DNA from: Methylobacterium sp.
Lineage (GTDB): Bacteria > Pseudomonadota > Alphaproteobacteria > Rhizobiales > Beijerinckiaceae
Length of the DNA stretch: 5,809 bases
NCBI GenBank assembly: GCA_021154065.1
Contig: JAJKJG010000280.1
Coordinates: 1 to 5,809 of the forward strand
Direction of reading: 5' to 3'
Positions 1 to 5,809 of the stretch are shown piece by piece. A program made the translations under genes and the position numbers. The stretch's first letter is position 1, and every line of letters starts with the position of its first letter. The notes under the pieces are model-generated. The model was not told where the DNA came from, made no database searches, and saw only the letters and a program-made list of their open reading frames with translations.

Positions 1-501
<501 letters not shown>

Positions 502-525
502 GTCAGCGCCGACTTGACGCACTGA

Positions 526-550
526 GGGCGGGCAGGCCCGCCCCTTGTTC
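526..550 (+). terminator. Probable intrinsic terminator of rpoD
   Basis: A perfect 8-bp inverted repeat, GGGCGGGC (526-533) and GCCCGCCC (536-543), forms a GC-only stem; the two bases nearest the loop would open to give a workable loop. It is followed by the T-rich run CTTGTTC. It starts 24 bases after the rpoD stop. The T tract is short and interrupted, so termination may be partial. Confidence 0.7.
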
Positions 551-680
551 ATTCTAGGTCAAGCTTCGTTTTGAGGCGGAGCAGGCCTGCGAGCCTCGTT
601 TGCCGCCCCCTTCTATCCGAGCAGAATTCGCTCGCCAGTTCCTTCGCGGCAAGACGAATCGCGGCACCTTGGACGTCGAC
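551..680 (+). other. Structured non-coding stretch between two terminators
   Basis: No convincing gene lies here: the frame open through it belongs to the downstream synthetase ORF, whose real start is at 763. The segment holds a nested inverted repeat at 573-597 (GAGGC/GCCTC outside the perfect palindrome GCAGGCCTGC at 581-590). A second stem follows at 618-634 (CGAGC/GCTCG, 7-base loop). There is also an 8-base direct repeat, TCGCGGCA, at 644-651 and 659-666. With the strong terminator that follows, the layout suits a small RNA or a transcribed leader ending in an attenuator. I found no clear -35/-10 pair to support a start point and do not recognise an RNA family. Confidence 0.35.
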
Positions 681-722
681 GCCCAGCCCCGCGCCGGTTG
701 GCGCGCGGGGCTGGGCGTTTTA
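681..722 (+). terminator. Strong intrinsic terminator or attenuator ahead of the acyl-CoA synthetase gene
   Basis: A perfect 14-bp stem is formed by GCCCAGCCCCGCGC (681-694) and GCGCGGGGCTGGGC (703-716), with an 8-base loop, followed by GTTTTA. This is the best intrinsic terminator in the window and points only to the + strand, since there is no A run before the left arm. It ends 40 bases before the ATG at 763. It therefore either ends a transcript arriving from the left (rpoD read-through or a small RNA) or acts as an attenuator in the leader of the synthetase gene. Confidence 0.85.
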
Positions 723-752
723 TCGTGAGCCCAAGCAAAAACGACAATCGAC

Positions 753-757
753 GGAGG
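753..757 (+). promoter_or_regulatory. Ribosome binding site deciding the synthetase start
   Basis: GGAGG lies 5 bases before the ATG at 763. It fixes the start there rather than at upstream in-frame codons (the frame is open back to 571), since those would place the strong terminator inside the coding region. Confidence 0.8.
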
Positions 758-762
758 ACGCC

Positions 763-2390
763 ATGCTTGGTCTGATGCAGGATTGGCCCCTGCTCATCCA
801 TCGCATCATCGACCATGCCGCCGCCCAGCACGGGCGCCGCGCCGTGACGACGCGCCGGGTCGAGGACGGATCGATCCACCGGACCACCTACGCCGACGTG
901 CGCCGCCGCGCCCTCAAGCTGGCGAAGCGGCTCGCGCAAGACGGAATCAGGCTCGGCGATCGGGTCGGGACGCTCGCCTGGAATACCTGGCGGCACCTGG
1001 AGACCTGGTACGGCATCACCGGCATCGGCGCGATCTACCACACCATCAACCCGCGCCTGTTCGAGGAGCAACTCCTCTACATCATCAACCACGCCGAGGA
1101 TCGGCTTCTCTTTCTCGACCTGACCTTTGTGCCCCTCGTGGAGAAATTGGCGCCGCGGATGCCCTCGATCGAGCGCTACGTCATCCTGACCGATGCGGCC
1201 TTCATGCCGGCGACGAGTCTGAAAAACGCCGTCGCCTACGAGGACTGGATCGCCGAGGCCGACGAGGATTTTGCGTGGGCCGCCTTCGACGAGAACACCG
1301 CGGCGGGCCTTTGCTATACCTCGGGCACCACGGGCGAGCCGAAGGGCGTGCTCTACTCGCATCGTTCCAACACCGTGAGCGCGCTCGCCTGGAACAGCGC
1401 GGACTTTCTCGGCCAATCGTGCCGCGACGTGGCGATGCCGGTGGTGCCGCTGTTCCACGCCAACGGCTGGTCCTACGCTTTTTCCTCGCCCATGGCCGGG
1501 GCGGCTCTTGTGCTGCCGGGCGCGAAGCTCGATGGAGCGTCGATCCACGAGCTTTTGGAAGGGGAGGGCGTCACGCTCACGGCCGGCGTGCCGACCGTTG
1601 GCTCGCCCTTCTCAAACACCTTGACGCGACGGGCGGCCGGCTCTCGACCATCCGGCGCATTCTCATCGGCGGCTCGGCTTGCACACACGCCATGACGGAG
1701 GCGTTCGAGACGAAATACGGCGTCACCGTCCTGCACGGCTGGGGCATGACGGAGATGAGCCCGATCGGCTCGATGTGCGCCCTGAAGCCCGACGTGGCGG
1801 ATCTTGAGGGAGAGGCTCTGCTCGACCTCAAGATGAAGCAGGGCTTTCCGGCGTTCACGATCGAGATGCGCATCGCCGACGACGGCGGCCGCGACCTGCC
1901 GTGGGACGGTGAGACGTTCGGACGCCTGAAAGTGCGCGGGGCTGCGGTGGCGCGCGCCTACTTCCGCCGGGACGAACATATTCTGGACGAACGGGGCTTC
2001 TTCGACACCGGCGATGTCGCCACCATCGATCCGCACGGCTACATGCAGATCACCGACCGGTCCAAGGACGTGATCAAGTCCGGCGGCGAGTGGATTTCCT
2101 CCATCGACATCGAGAACTTCGCCGTCGGCCATCCCGATGTGGCGGAAGCCGCCGTGATCGGCGTGCGTCATCCCAAATGGGACGAGCGCCCGCTCCTCGT
2201 GGTCGTGCCGAAGGACGGACGCCAGCCGACTAAGGCGGACCTCCTGGCCTTTCTGGAAGGCCGCATCGCCAAATGGTGGCTGCCGGACGACGTGGCCTTT
2301 GTTGACGCCCTCCCGCACACCGCGACAGGGAAAATCCAGAAAACGGCGCTGCGGGAGATGTTCCGCGACTATCGGTTGCCGAGCGCGTGA
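763..2390 (+). pseudogene. Acyl-CoA synthetase (AMP-binding, DmdB / fatty-acid-CoA ligase type), broken by a one-base frameshift
   Basis: The family activates a carboxylic acid with ATP to an acyl-adenylate and then transfers it to CoA. The wording ([51 protein letters not shown]) fits the group of medium/long-chain acyl-CoA synthetases and 3-methylmercaptopropionyl-CoA ligase DmdB, so the substrate is uncertain. Frame 1 runs from ATG 763 to about 1598 and includes the ATP loop YTSGTTGEPKG (from residue 185). The protein then continues in frame 3 from TGG at 1599 with GWGMTEMSP (326-334), DTGD (415-418), [13 protein letters not shown] (432-444) and the catalytic lysine in TATGKIQK (K524). One base is missing between 1598 and 1599, where GVPTVW is expected. 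The restored product is 542 residues, full length for the family. As it stands, frame 1 stops at 1695 after 310 residues and loses the C-terminal subdomain. There are no other defects, so the lesion is recent or a sequencing error. Confidence 0.88.
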
Positions 2391-2412
2391 CGCCGCGTCG
2401 GGGACCTGTTAA

Positions 2413-2451
2413 GCGCGCCACCTTGGCTTGAGCAGGGAGCGGTGAGCGCGC
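2413..2451 (+). promoter_or_regulatory. Predicted hairpin holding the Shine-Dalgarno of the DUF1499 gene in its loop
   Basis: GCGCGCCACC (2413-2422) pairs with GGTGAGCGCGC (2441-2451), giving 10 base pairs with one bulged A at 2445. The 18-base loop contains the only Shine-Dalgarno-like sequence, GGGAG (2435-2439), and the 3' arm ends one base before the ATG at 2453. There is no T run, so it is not an ordinary terminator of the synthetase gene. It may affect translation of the next gene. This is read from the sequence by eye, without an energy calculation. Confidence 0.45.
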
Positions 2452-2452
2452 G

Positions 2453-3229
2453 ATGCGCCGTCTGATCATTGAGGAGCCCGTGTCGCGCGCCGCCGGGTGG
2501 GCGCGCCGCCTCGCATGGTTTGCGCTGGCGGTGACGCTGATCGCAGTGGCGTTGCTGCGGTTCGGGGCCGTCGAACCGACGCCGGGGTTCGCGGCGCTCG
2601 GCGCCGGCCTGATGCTGGCGCTGGCCGCCGCCGGATGCGCGCTTGTCGCCTTCGCGCGGATCTGGACCGAGGGGCGGCGCGGGTTCGGGTTGGCCGTCAA
2701 GGGCCTTCTCCTTGCGTGTCTCATCCTCGCCTACCCGGCATGGTTCGCCTTCAAGGCGCTGACCTTGCCCGCGCTCACCGACATCTCGACCGATATCGAA
2801 GATCCGCCCCTGTTCTCGCGCTCGCGCGCGGCCCTTGAGGCGCGTGGCCGCGTTCCCCCAGACGTTCCGCCGGACGTGCGGCGCAAGCAGCGCGAAGCCT
2901 ATCCCCAGGTCGCGCCGCTCTCCCTCGACCTGCCGCCGTACGAAGCCTACGAACTCGTCCGCAAGGCCGCCGCCAACCGCGGCTGGCAGGTCATCGAAGC
3001 CATGCGGCCGGGCGGCCGGGTCGGCCTCGGCCGTCTCGAGGCGATCGACCGCACGTTCCTCCTGCGCATCCCCGACGACGTGACGGTGCGCATCCGCCCC
3101 CGCGCCGACGGGGCGCGCATCGATGTGCGCTCCGCCTCGCGCATCGGCCGGCACGACCTTGGGCAGAACGCGGCGCGCATCCGACGCTTCCTCGACGAGG
3201 TGTCGAACCTGGCGATCGCGTCGAAGTAG
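2453..3229 (+). CDS. Three-helix membrane protein with a DUF1499 domain
   Basis: The protein has 258 residues. The start is the first ATG of the frame; the GGGAG before it is 13 bases away, which is long. The N-terminus has three hydrophobic helices at about residues 20-38, 46-70 and 80-102. The DUF1499 part follows, from about 105 to 252: it opens with LTDISTDIEDPP (108-119) and closes with the family's conserved strand and helix, IDVRSASRIGRHDLGQNAARIRRFLDE (223-249). By charge, the loop between helices 2 and 3 (about 71-79, TEGRRGFGL) should face the cytoplasm and the DUF1499 part the periplasm, but topology is uncertain. The biochemical role of the family is not known, and I infer only an envelope location. 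It lies 62 bases after the broken synthetase and ends 5 bases from the stop of the convergent hydrolase gene. Confidence 0.92.
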   Translation: MRRLIIEEPVSRAAGWARRLAWFALAVTLIAVALLRFGAVEPTPGFAALGAGLMLALAAAGCALVAFARIWTEGRRGFGLAVKGLLLACLILAYPAWFAFKALTLPALTDISTDIEDPPLFSRSRAALEARGRVPPDVPPDVRRKQREAYPQVAPLSLDLPPYEAYELVRKAAANRGWQVIEAMRPGGRVGLGRLEAIDRTFLLRIPDDVTVRIRPRADGARIDVRSASRIGRHDLGQNAARIRRFLDEVSNLAIASK

Positions 3230-3234
3230 GGCGC

Positions 3235-4146
3235 TCAGGCCAGACGGTACTCGGCGTCGAGCGTCGGCGGGCCGTCCGTGGCGACGATCCCGCGCGACAC
3301 GAGATCCTCGAGGTGCGCGAACACCGAGAGGCCGGCCGCGCCGGCGAGGGCCGGCGCGAGGCCCTGGTAGATCGCCTGGACGATCGCCGCGACGGTGCGG
3401 TCGCCCGCGGCGAGCCTCTTTAGGATCGACGCCTCGCGCTGCCGGCGATGGTGGATGAGCGCGCGCACGAAGCGTTGCGGCTCGCGCACCGGCCCGCCGT
3501 GGCCGGGCCAATAGACGGTCTCCGCGCGACCGCGCAGTTTGTCGAGCGAGGCCATGTAGTCGCGCATCGAACCGTCCGGGGGCCCGATGAACGGGGTCGC
3601 CCAAGCCATGACGTGATCCGCCGAGAACAGGGCCTGCTCCTCGGCCAAGGCGAAGCTCAGGTGGTTCGCCGTGTGGCCCGGCGTCTCGACGGCGGTCAGT
3701 CGCCAGCCCGGTCCGTCGATGACATCGCCTTCGCGGAGTTCCTGATCGGGGCGGTGTTCGGCGTCGGCGCTGCCTTCGAGACGGTTCACCTCGCCGAGCG
3801 CCAGCGGCCGCGCCTTCCGGTGCTCGCTGCATCCAACGATGGAAGCGCCGGCCGCGGCCTGGATGGCGCGTGCGGCCGGCGAGTGGTCCCGGTGGGTGTG
3901 CGAGACCAGAATGTGGGTCACGGTCTCATGGCGCACCGCCGCGAGCAGCGCCGCGATGTGCTCAGGATCGTCGGGACCCGGATCGACGATCGCCACCCGC
4001 CCGCGCCCGACGATGTAGCTGCAGGTGCCCGTAAAGGTGGTCGGCCCGGCGTTGCCGGCCACCACGCGGCGCACAAGCGGACTGACGGCGACACAGGCAT
4101 CCGTCTTGGCCGGGCGGGTCAGATCGAAGATGAGTTCGTCGCTCAT
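3235..4146 (-). CDS. MBL-fold metallo-hydrolase (LACTB2 / glyoxalase II-like) with C-terminal helical domain
   Basis: The protein has 303 residues. The metallo-beta-lactamase fold covers about residues 25-220 with a complete two-metal site: HTHRDH (H83, H85, D87, H88), H158 in TPGHT, D177 in SADHV and H216 in PGHG. After it, about 222-300 (RFVRALIHHRRQREASIL, then IVQAIYQGL and FAHLEDLVSRGIV) is the winged-helix-like extension seen in LACTB2-type proteins. Members hydrolyse thioesters, phosphodiesters or RNA; the substrate here cannot be told. No signal peptide is visible, so it should be cytoplasmic. The ATG start gives the usual N-terminus, and the frame has a TAG at 4171-4173 upstream, so a longer protein is impossible. 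No Shine-Dalgarno is visible before the start; a palindrome occupies that space. The gene lies 73 bases after the MipA-like gene on the same strand and could be co-transcribed with it. Confidence 0.93.
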   Translation of the reverse strand: MSDELIFDLTRPAKTDACVAVSPLVRRVVAGNAGPTTFTGTCSYIVGRGRVAIVDPGPDDPEHIAALLAAVRHETVTHILVSHTHRDHSPAARAIQAAAGASIVGCSEHRKARPLALGEVNRLEGSADAEHRPDQELREGDVIDGPGWRLTAVETPGHTANHLSFALAEEQALFSADHVMAWATPFIGPPDGSMRDYMASLDKLRGRAETVYWPGHGGPVREPQRFVRALIHHRRQREASILKRLAAGDRTVAAIVQAIYQGLAPALAGAAGLSVFAHLEDLVSRGIVATDGPPTLDAEYRLA

Positions 4147-4152
4147 CGTGCA

Positions 4153-4177
4153 GCCGTAAGCGCGATCGCGCTACGGC
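4153..4177. repeat. Imperfect 25-base palindrome just upstream of the hydrolase start
   Basis: The core AGCGCGATCGCGCT (4159-4172) is a perfect 14-base palindrome. It is extended by GCCGT (4153-4157) and ACGGC (4173-4177) with one unpaired A at 4158. Further out, GTGCA (4148-4152) and TGCAC (4189-4193) could extend the stem across an uneven internal loop. It sits 6 bases upstream of the hydrolase ATG in the 73-base gap after the MipA-like gene. It has no T run, so it is a weak candidate terminator; a protein operator or a dispersed palindromic repeat is equally possible. Confidence 0.6.
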
Positions 4178-4219
4178 TCAAGGCGGCATGCACCTGACTT
4201 GAAGGAGAGGACTTCGCCT

Positions 4220-5134
4220 TCAGCGCCAGAAGGGCGTGATCGCAAAGGAGTAGGACAGCTTTGCGCCGACCTTGAATTGATCCTGCGAGCCGAGCCGGCG
4301 CGTGATCGGGCTGTCGGCGGCGTCGCCCGTCAGGCGGTCGTAGCCGGCGTAGACGGTCGTCGCCCACTGCTCCGACCACTTGTAGGTGAGGGCGCCCAAA
4401 ACGCCGACCGAGGTCAAGCCGCCTCTGGCCCGGAACGGCGTGACCCGTCCGTTGAGGGCCGCCTCGAAGGGCGTGACGCTGAAGTAAGCGCTGGTGAAAT
4501 CGGTGCCGCCGAAGGCGAGCCGCGGGCCGAGCGAAACGGTGAAGCGGCCGAACTGCTGCACCCCATCGAGTCCGATGTTGCCGACGACGCCGTTGTAGCC
4601 GTTGAAGCCGTAGCGGACCTCGGCGCGGGCGCGCAGCCACTCGACCGGCCAAACCTCGATGAACGCGCCAGGCTCGACGCTCCACTTCACATCGCGCAGG
4701 CCGAACAGGTTTTTTCGATCGTCCGCGAAATAGCGTCCGGACTCGTAACGCGCGACGGCACCCAGACGGAGGGAGGGCGTTTCGAGTACGGAGAAGCTCA
4801 ACCCGTCGTCCGGCGCGCTGAACCGTTCCGGCTCGTCGACGCGGCGGAAGCCGATCGACGGGTAGCCCAGAAACGTCAAACGGTCGGAGCCCGGAAAGCG
4901 CGGAACCCCCTGCAGGTTGGCGGAGACGGTGACGATGTAGAGGTCCGACGCGGGCGGGGACGCCGCCGGCAGCGGCTGCGCTGCCAAAAGGTCGGCAGCC
5001 CTGGCGGGAGCGCCGAGCGCGGCGGAGAGTCCGAGCGCGCAGGCCAAGCCGAGTCCTCGAAGGCCGGACGCCGCGAAGACGCGGGAGCGGCGATCGTCGG
5101 GACGCGCCGACAAGGCCGGATGACGGATACGCAT
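4220..5134 (-). CDS. MipA/OmpV family outer-membrane protein
   Basis: The protein is 304 residues from the ATG at 5134, supported by GGAG (5141-5144) six bases before it. The only longer start in this frame is a TTG at 5212, which would put a polar 26-residue tail before the signal peptide. Residues 1-46 form a long signal peptide: an arginine-rich n-region with RR at 15-16, the hydrophobic stretch GLGLACALGLSAALG, and the cleavage site APARA|ADLL. The mature part shows the MipA/OmpV pattern: PRFPGSDRLTFLGYPSIGFR (78-97), GLSFSVLETP (111-120), ARYESGRYFADDRKNLFGL (128-146), then alternating beta strands such as VEVWPVEWLRARAEVRYGF-like segments around 158-177. It ends in an amphipathic strand (KLSYSFAITPFWR). 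It should form a beta barrel in the outer membrane. The founding members are MltA-interacting protein MipA (murein synthesis scaffold) and OmpV; the role of this copy is unknown. The gene lies 162 bases after the amidinotransferase. Confidence 0.9.
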   Translation of the reverse strand: MRIRHPALSARPDDRRSRVFAASGLRGLGLACALGLSAALGAPARAADLLAAQPLPAASPPASDLYIVTVSANLQGVPRFPGSDRLTFLGYPSIGFRRVDEPERFSAPDDGLSFSVLETPSLRLGAVARYESGRYFADDRKNLFGLRDVKWSVEPGAFIEVWPVEWLRARAEVRYGFNGYNGVVGNIGLDGVQQFGRFTVSLGPRLAFGGTDFTSAYFSVTPFEAALNGRVTPFRARGGLTSVGVLGALTYKWSEQWATTVYAGYDRLTGDAADSPITRRLGSQDQFKVGAKLSYSFAITPFWR

Positions 5135-5296
5135 ACGGGGCTCCGCGAATGGAGATGGGGCTTCGGAACAGCCGAGTTGCGTCAAACTCCCCTGAATGCG
5201 TGTCCGGTTCAAGCCGATTGCCCGCTTATCGTTTCCGCATTGACGGTTTGACGGGCGTTGTGACCTTGGGGCAACGGCGCTCGCCCCCGGCCAAAC
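5135..5296 (-). other. Intergenic leader region of the MipA-like gene
   Basis: This 162-base gap separates the amidinotransferase stop from the MipA-like start. Immediately after the amidinotransferase stop, a weak stem (GGGGC/GCCCC, within about 5265-5288) could form, but no T run follows it. TTGACG on the - strand at 5185-5180 resembles a -35 box, yet no acceptable -10 hexamer lies 16-19 bases further on. A promoter for the MipA-like gene may be here but cannot be placed. Confidence 0.3.
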
Positions 5297-5809
5297 TCAG
5301 ACGTACGACTGCAGGGTCCCGCGGCGGCGCACGTCGAGGGTCGCGCAATGGAACGCGCCGCCGAACGGCCCGTAAGACAGGAACGGGGTCGGGATCGGGT
5401 CGAAGCCCCAGTCCTTGAACGCCCGGATGAGCGTGGGCTGCGAGGCGTCCACCACGACCTTCTTCTCGTCCAGCATCAGCACGTTGATGCTGGTCCAGGG
5501 CGAGCACATCGAGATCCGGCTCATGACGCCCTCGACGGGATCGGGCCGCGGCGCGATGAGCACGTCCCATGTCTTCAGCACGGCCGGCAGGCGCTCCACG
5601 TCGCAATAGTCCGGGTTGACCAGCACCTTGCCGGGCGCGAGCGGCATGAAGGTCGAGTCGATGTGCATGGGCTGACGGCACAGGCTCGGCACCTCGTGGA
5701 TGCGAAAACCCTCGCCGAGGTGGCGGCGCAGCCATTCGGTGCCCATGAGGTTGGTGACGTTGGAGCGCGTCACGAACAGGTCGCGGCCGCAGCGCACGAA
5801 GTCGGCCGC
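5297..5809 (-). CDS. Arginine:X amidinotransferase (AGAT / StrB / AmtA family), C-terminal part
   Basis: Enzymes of this family move the amidino group of arginine to an amine acceptor (glycine in AGAT, scyllo-inosamine phosphate in StrB, lysine in AmtA) through a covalent cysteine intermediate. The frame is open to the right edge, so the gene begins outside; 170 residues are visible, beginning AADFVRCGRDLFVTRSNVTN. Two active-site residues are present: the histidine in PMHIDSTF and the nucleophilic cysteine in GGAFHCATLDVRRRGTLQSY near the C-terminus. By spacing to the human enzyme (recalled Asp254, His303, Cys407), the third residue, the aspartate of FDAADF, should be the codon just beyond the window edge. 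INVLMLDEKKVVVDA is also close to the AGAT family. The protein ends at SYV. The GTG at 5797 is inside the conserved domain and is not a start. The acceptor is undetermined. No gene for creatine, streptomycin or phaseolotoxin chemistry is in view. Confidence 0.92.
   Translation of the reverse strand, partial: AADFVRCGRDLFVTRSNVTNLMGTEWLRRHLGEGFRIHEVPSLCRQPMHIDSTFMPLAPGKVLVNPDYCDVERLPAVLKTWDVLIAPRPDPVEGVMSRISMCSPWTSINVLMLDEKKVVVDASQPTLIRAFKDWGFDPIPTPFLSYGPFGGAFHCATLDVRRRGTLQSYV

Noticed and set aside
514..542. TTGACG at 514-519 as a -35 box downstream of rpoD
   Set aside because: The correctly spaced -10 position falls in the GC-only terminator arm and has no resemblance to TATAAT.
613..1548. 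A 311-codon open frame on the - strand opposite the synthetase N-terminal half
   Set aside because: It is an antisense shadow with biased composition and no domain. The + strand has the AMP-binding motifs.
1597..1603. Programmed -1 frameshifting as an explanation for the split synthetase
   Set aside because: The direction (-1) would fit, but the site ACC GTT GGC is not a slippery heptamer, no stimulator was evident, and this family is not known to use recoding.
1692..1695. ATGA overlap, where the truncated synthetase frame stops (TGA) and an ATG in the second frame begins, suggesting a split two-protein enzyme
   Set aside because: There is no Shine-Dalgarno before it, and starting at 1692 would drop about 31 conserved residues of the core domain. 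The overlap is coincidental.
2369..3832. A long (487-codon) open frame on the - strand across the DUF1499 gene and part of the hydrolase gene
   Set aside because: Its product is low-complexity Arg/Pro/Ala-rich with no domain, and it overlaps two well-supported genes. Such frames arise readily opposite GC-rich coding DNA.
4162..4169. GCGATCGC core resembling the cyanobacterial HIP1 repeat
   Set aside because: I noticed only this copy, and every recognised gene points to an alphaproteobacterium. The octamer is expected by chance in such GC-rich DNA.
3448..4197. A 249-codon open frame on the + strand opposite the MBL hydrolase gene
   Set aside because: It is the shadow of a gene with a complete metal site and has no motif of its own.
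5135..5212. Longer form of the MipA-like protein starting at TTG 5212
   Set aside because: It would add a polar 26-residue extension before an already long signal peptide. The ATG at 5134 has a well-spaced GGAG.
4199..5251. A 350-codon open frame on the + strand opposite the MipA-like gene
   Set aside because: There is no recognisable domain, and the composition is that of an antisense shadow. The opposite strand has a signal peptide, a ribosome site and family motifs.

Overview
The window looks like ordinary chromosome from a high-GC alphaproteobacterium, most likely of the order Hyphomicrobiales (Rhizobiales). The basis is the GC-rich third codon positions, the RpoD C-terminus ending in SFLDN, and the set of families present: a DmdB-like acyl-CoA synthetase, a three-helix DUF1499 protein and a MipA/OmpV porin-like protein. 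The assignment is inferred from recognised families, not from a search. There are six protein genes, with the first and last cut by the window edges. I see no mobile element, CRISPR array, tRNA or rRNA.

Left half, + strand. The 3' end of rpoD (primary sigma factor, regions 3 and 4) is followed by a GC-rich terminator. A structured intergenic stretch of about 130 bases comes next and ends in a second, very strong intrinsic terminator. Only 41 bases after that terminator starts a gene of the medium/long-chain acyl-CoA synthetase / methylmercaptopropionate-CoA ligase (DmdB-like) group. It carries every adenylation motif but is broken by one missing base near 1598/1599, so it is a recent pseudogene or a sequence error. 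A three-helix membrane protein with a DUF1499 domain follows. Its Shine-Dalgarno sequence lies in the loop of a predicted 10-bp hairpin that ends one base before the ATG.

Right half, - strand. Reading leftward from the window end, the genes are the C-terminal part of an AGAT/StrB-type amidinotransferase, a MipA/OmpV outer-membrane protein with a signal peptide, and an MBL-fold hydrolase with a C-terminal helical domain. The hydrolase converges on the DUF1499 gene with only 5 bases between the two stop codons. A 25-base imperfect palindrome lies just upstream of the hydrolase start, where no Shine-Dalgarno is visible.

I see no common pathway linking these genes: transcription, fatty-acid activation, cell envelope, hydrolysis and guanidino-group transfer appear side by side. 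I found no convincing novel multi-gene system. The points worth a second look are the frameshift, the RNA-like segment between the two terminators, the hairpin around the DUF1499 ribosome site, the palindrome before the hydrolase, and the unknown acceptor of the amidinotransferase.
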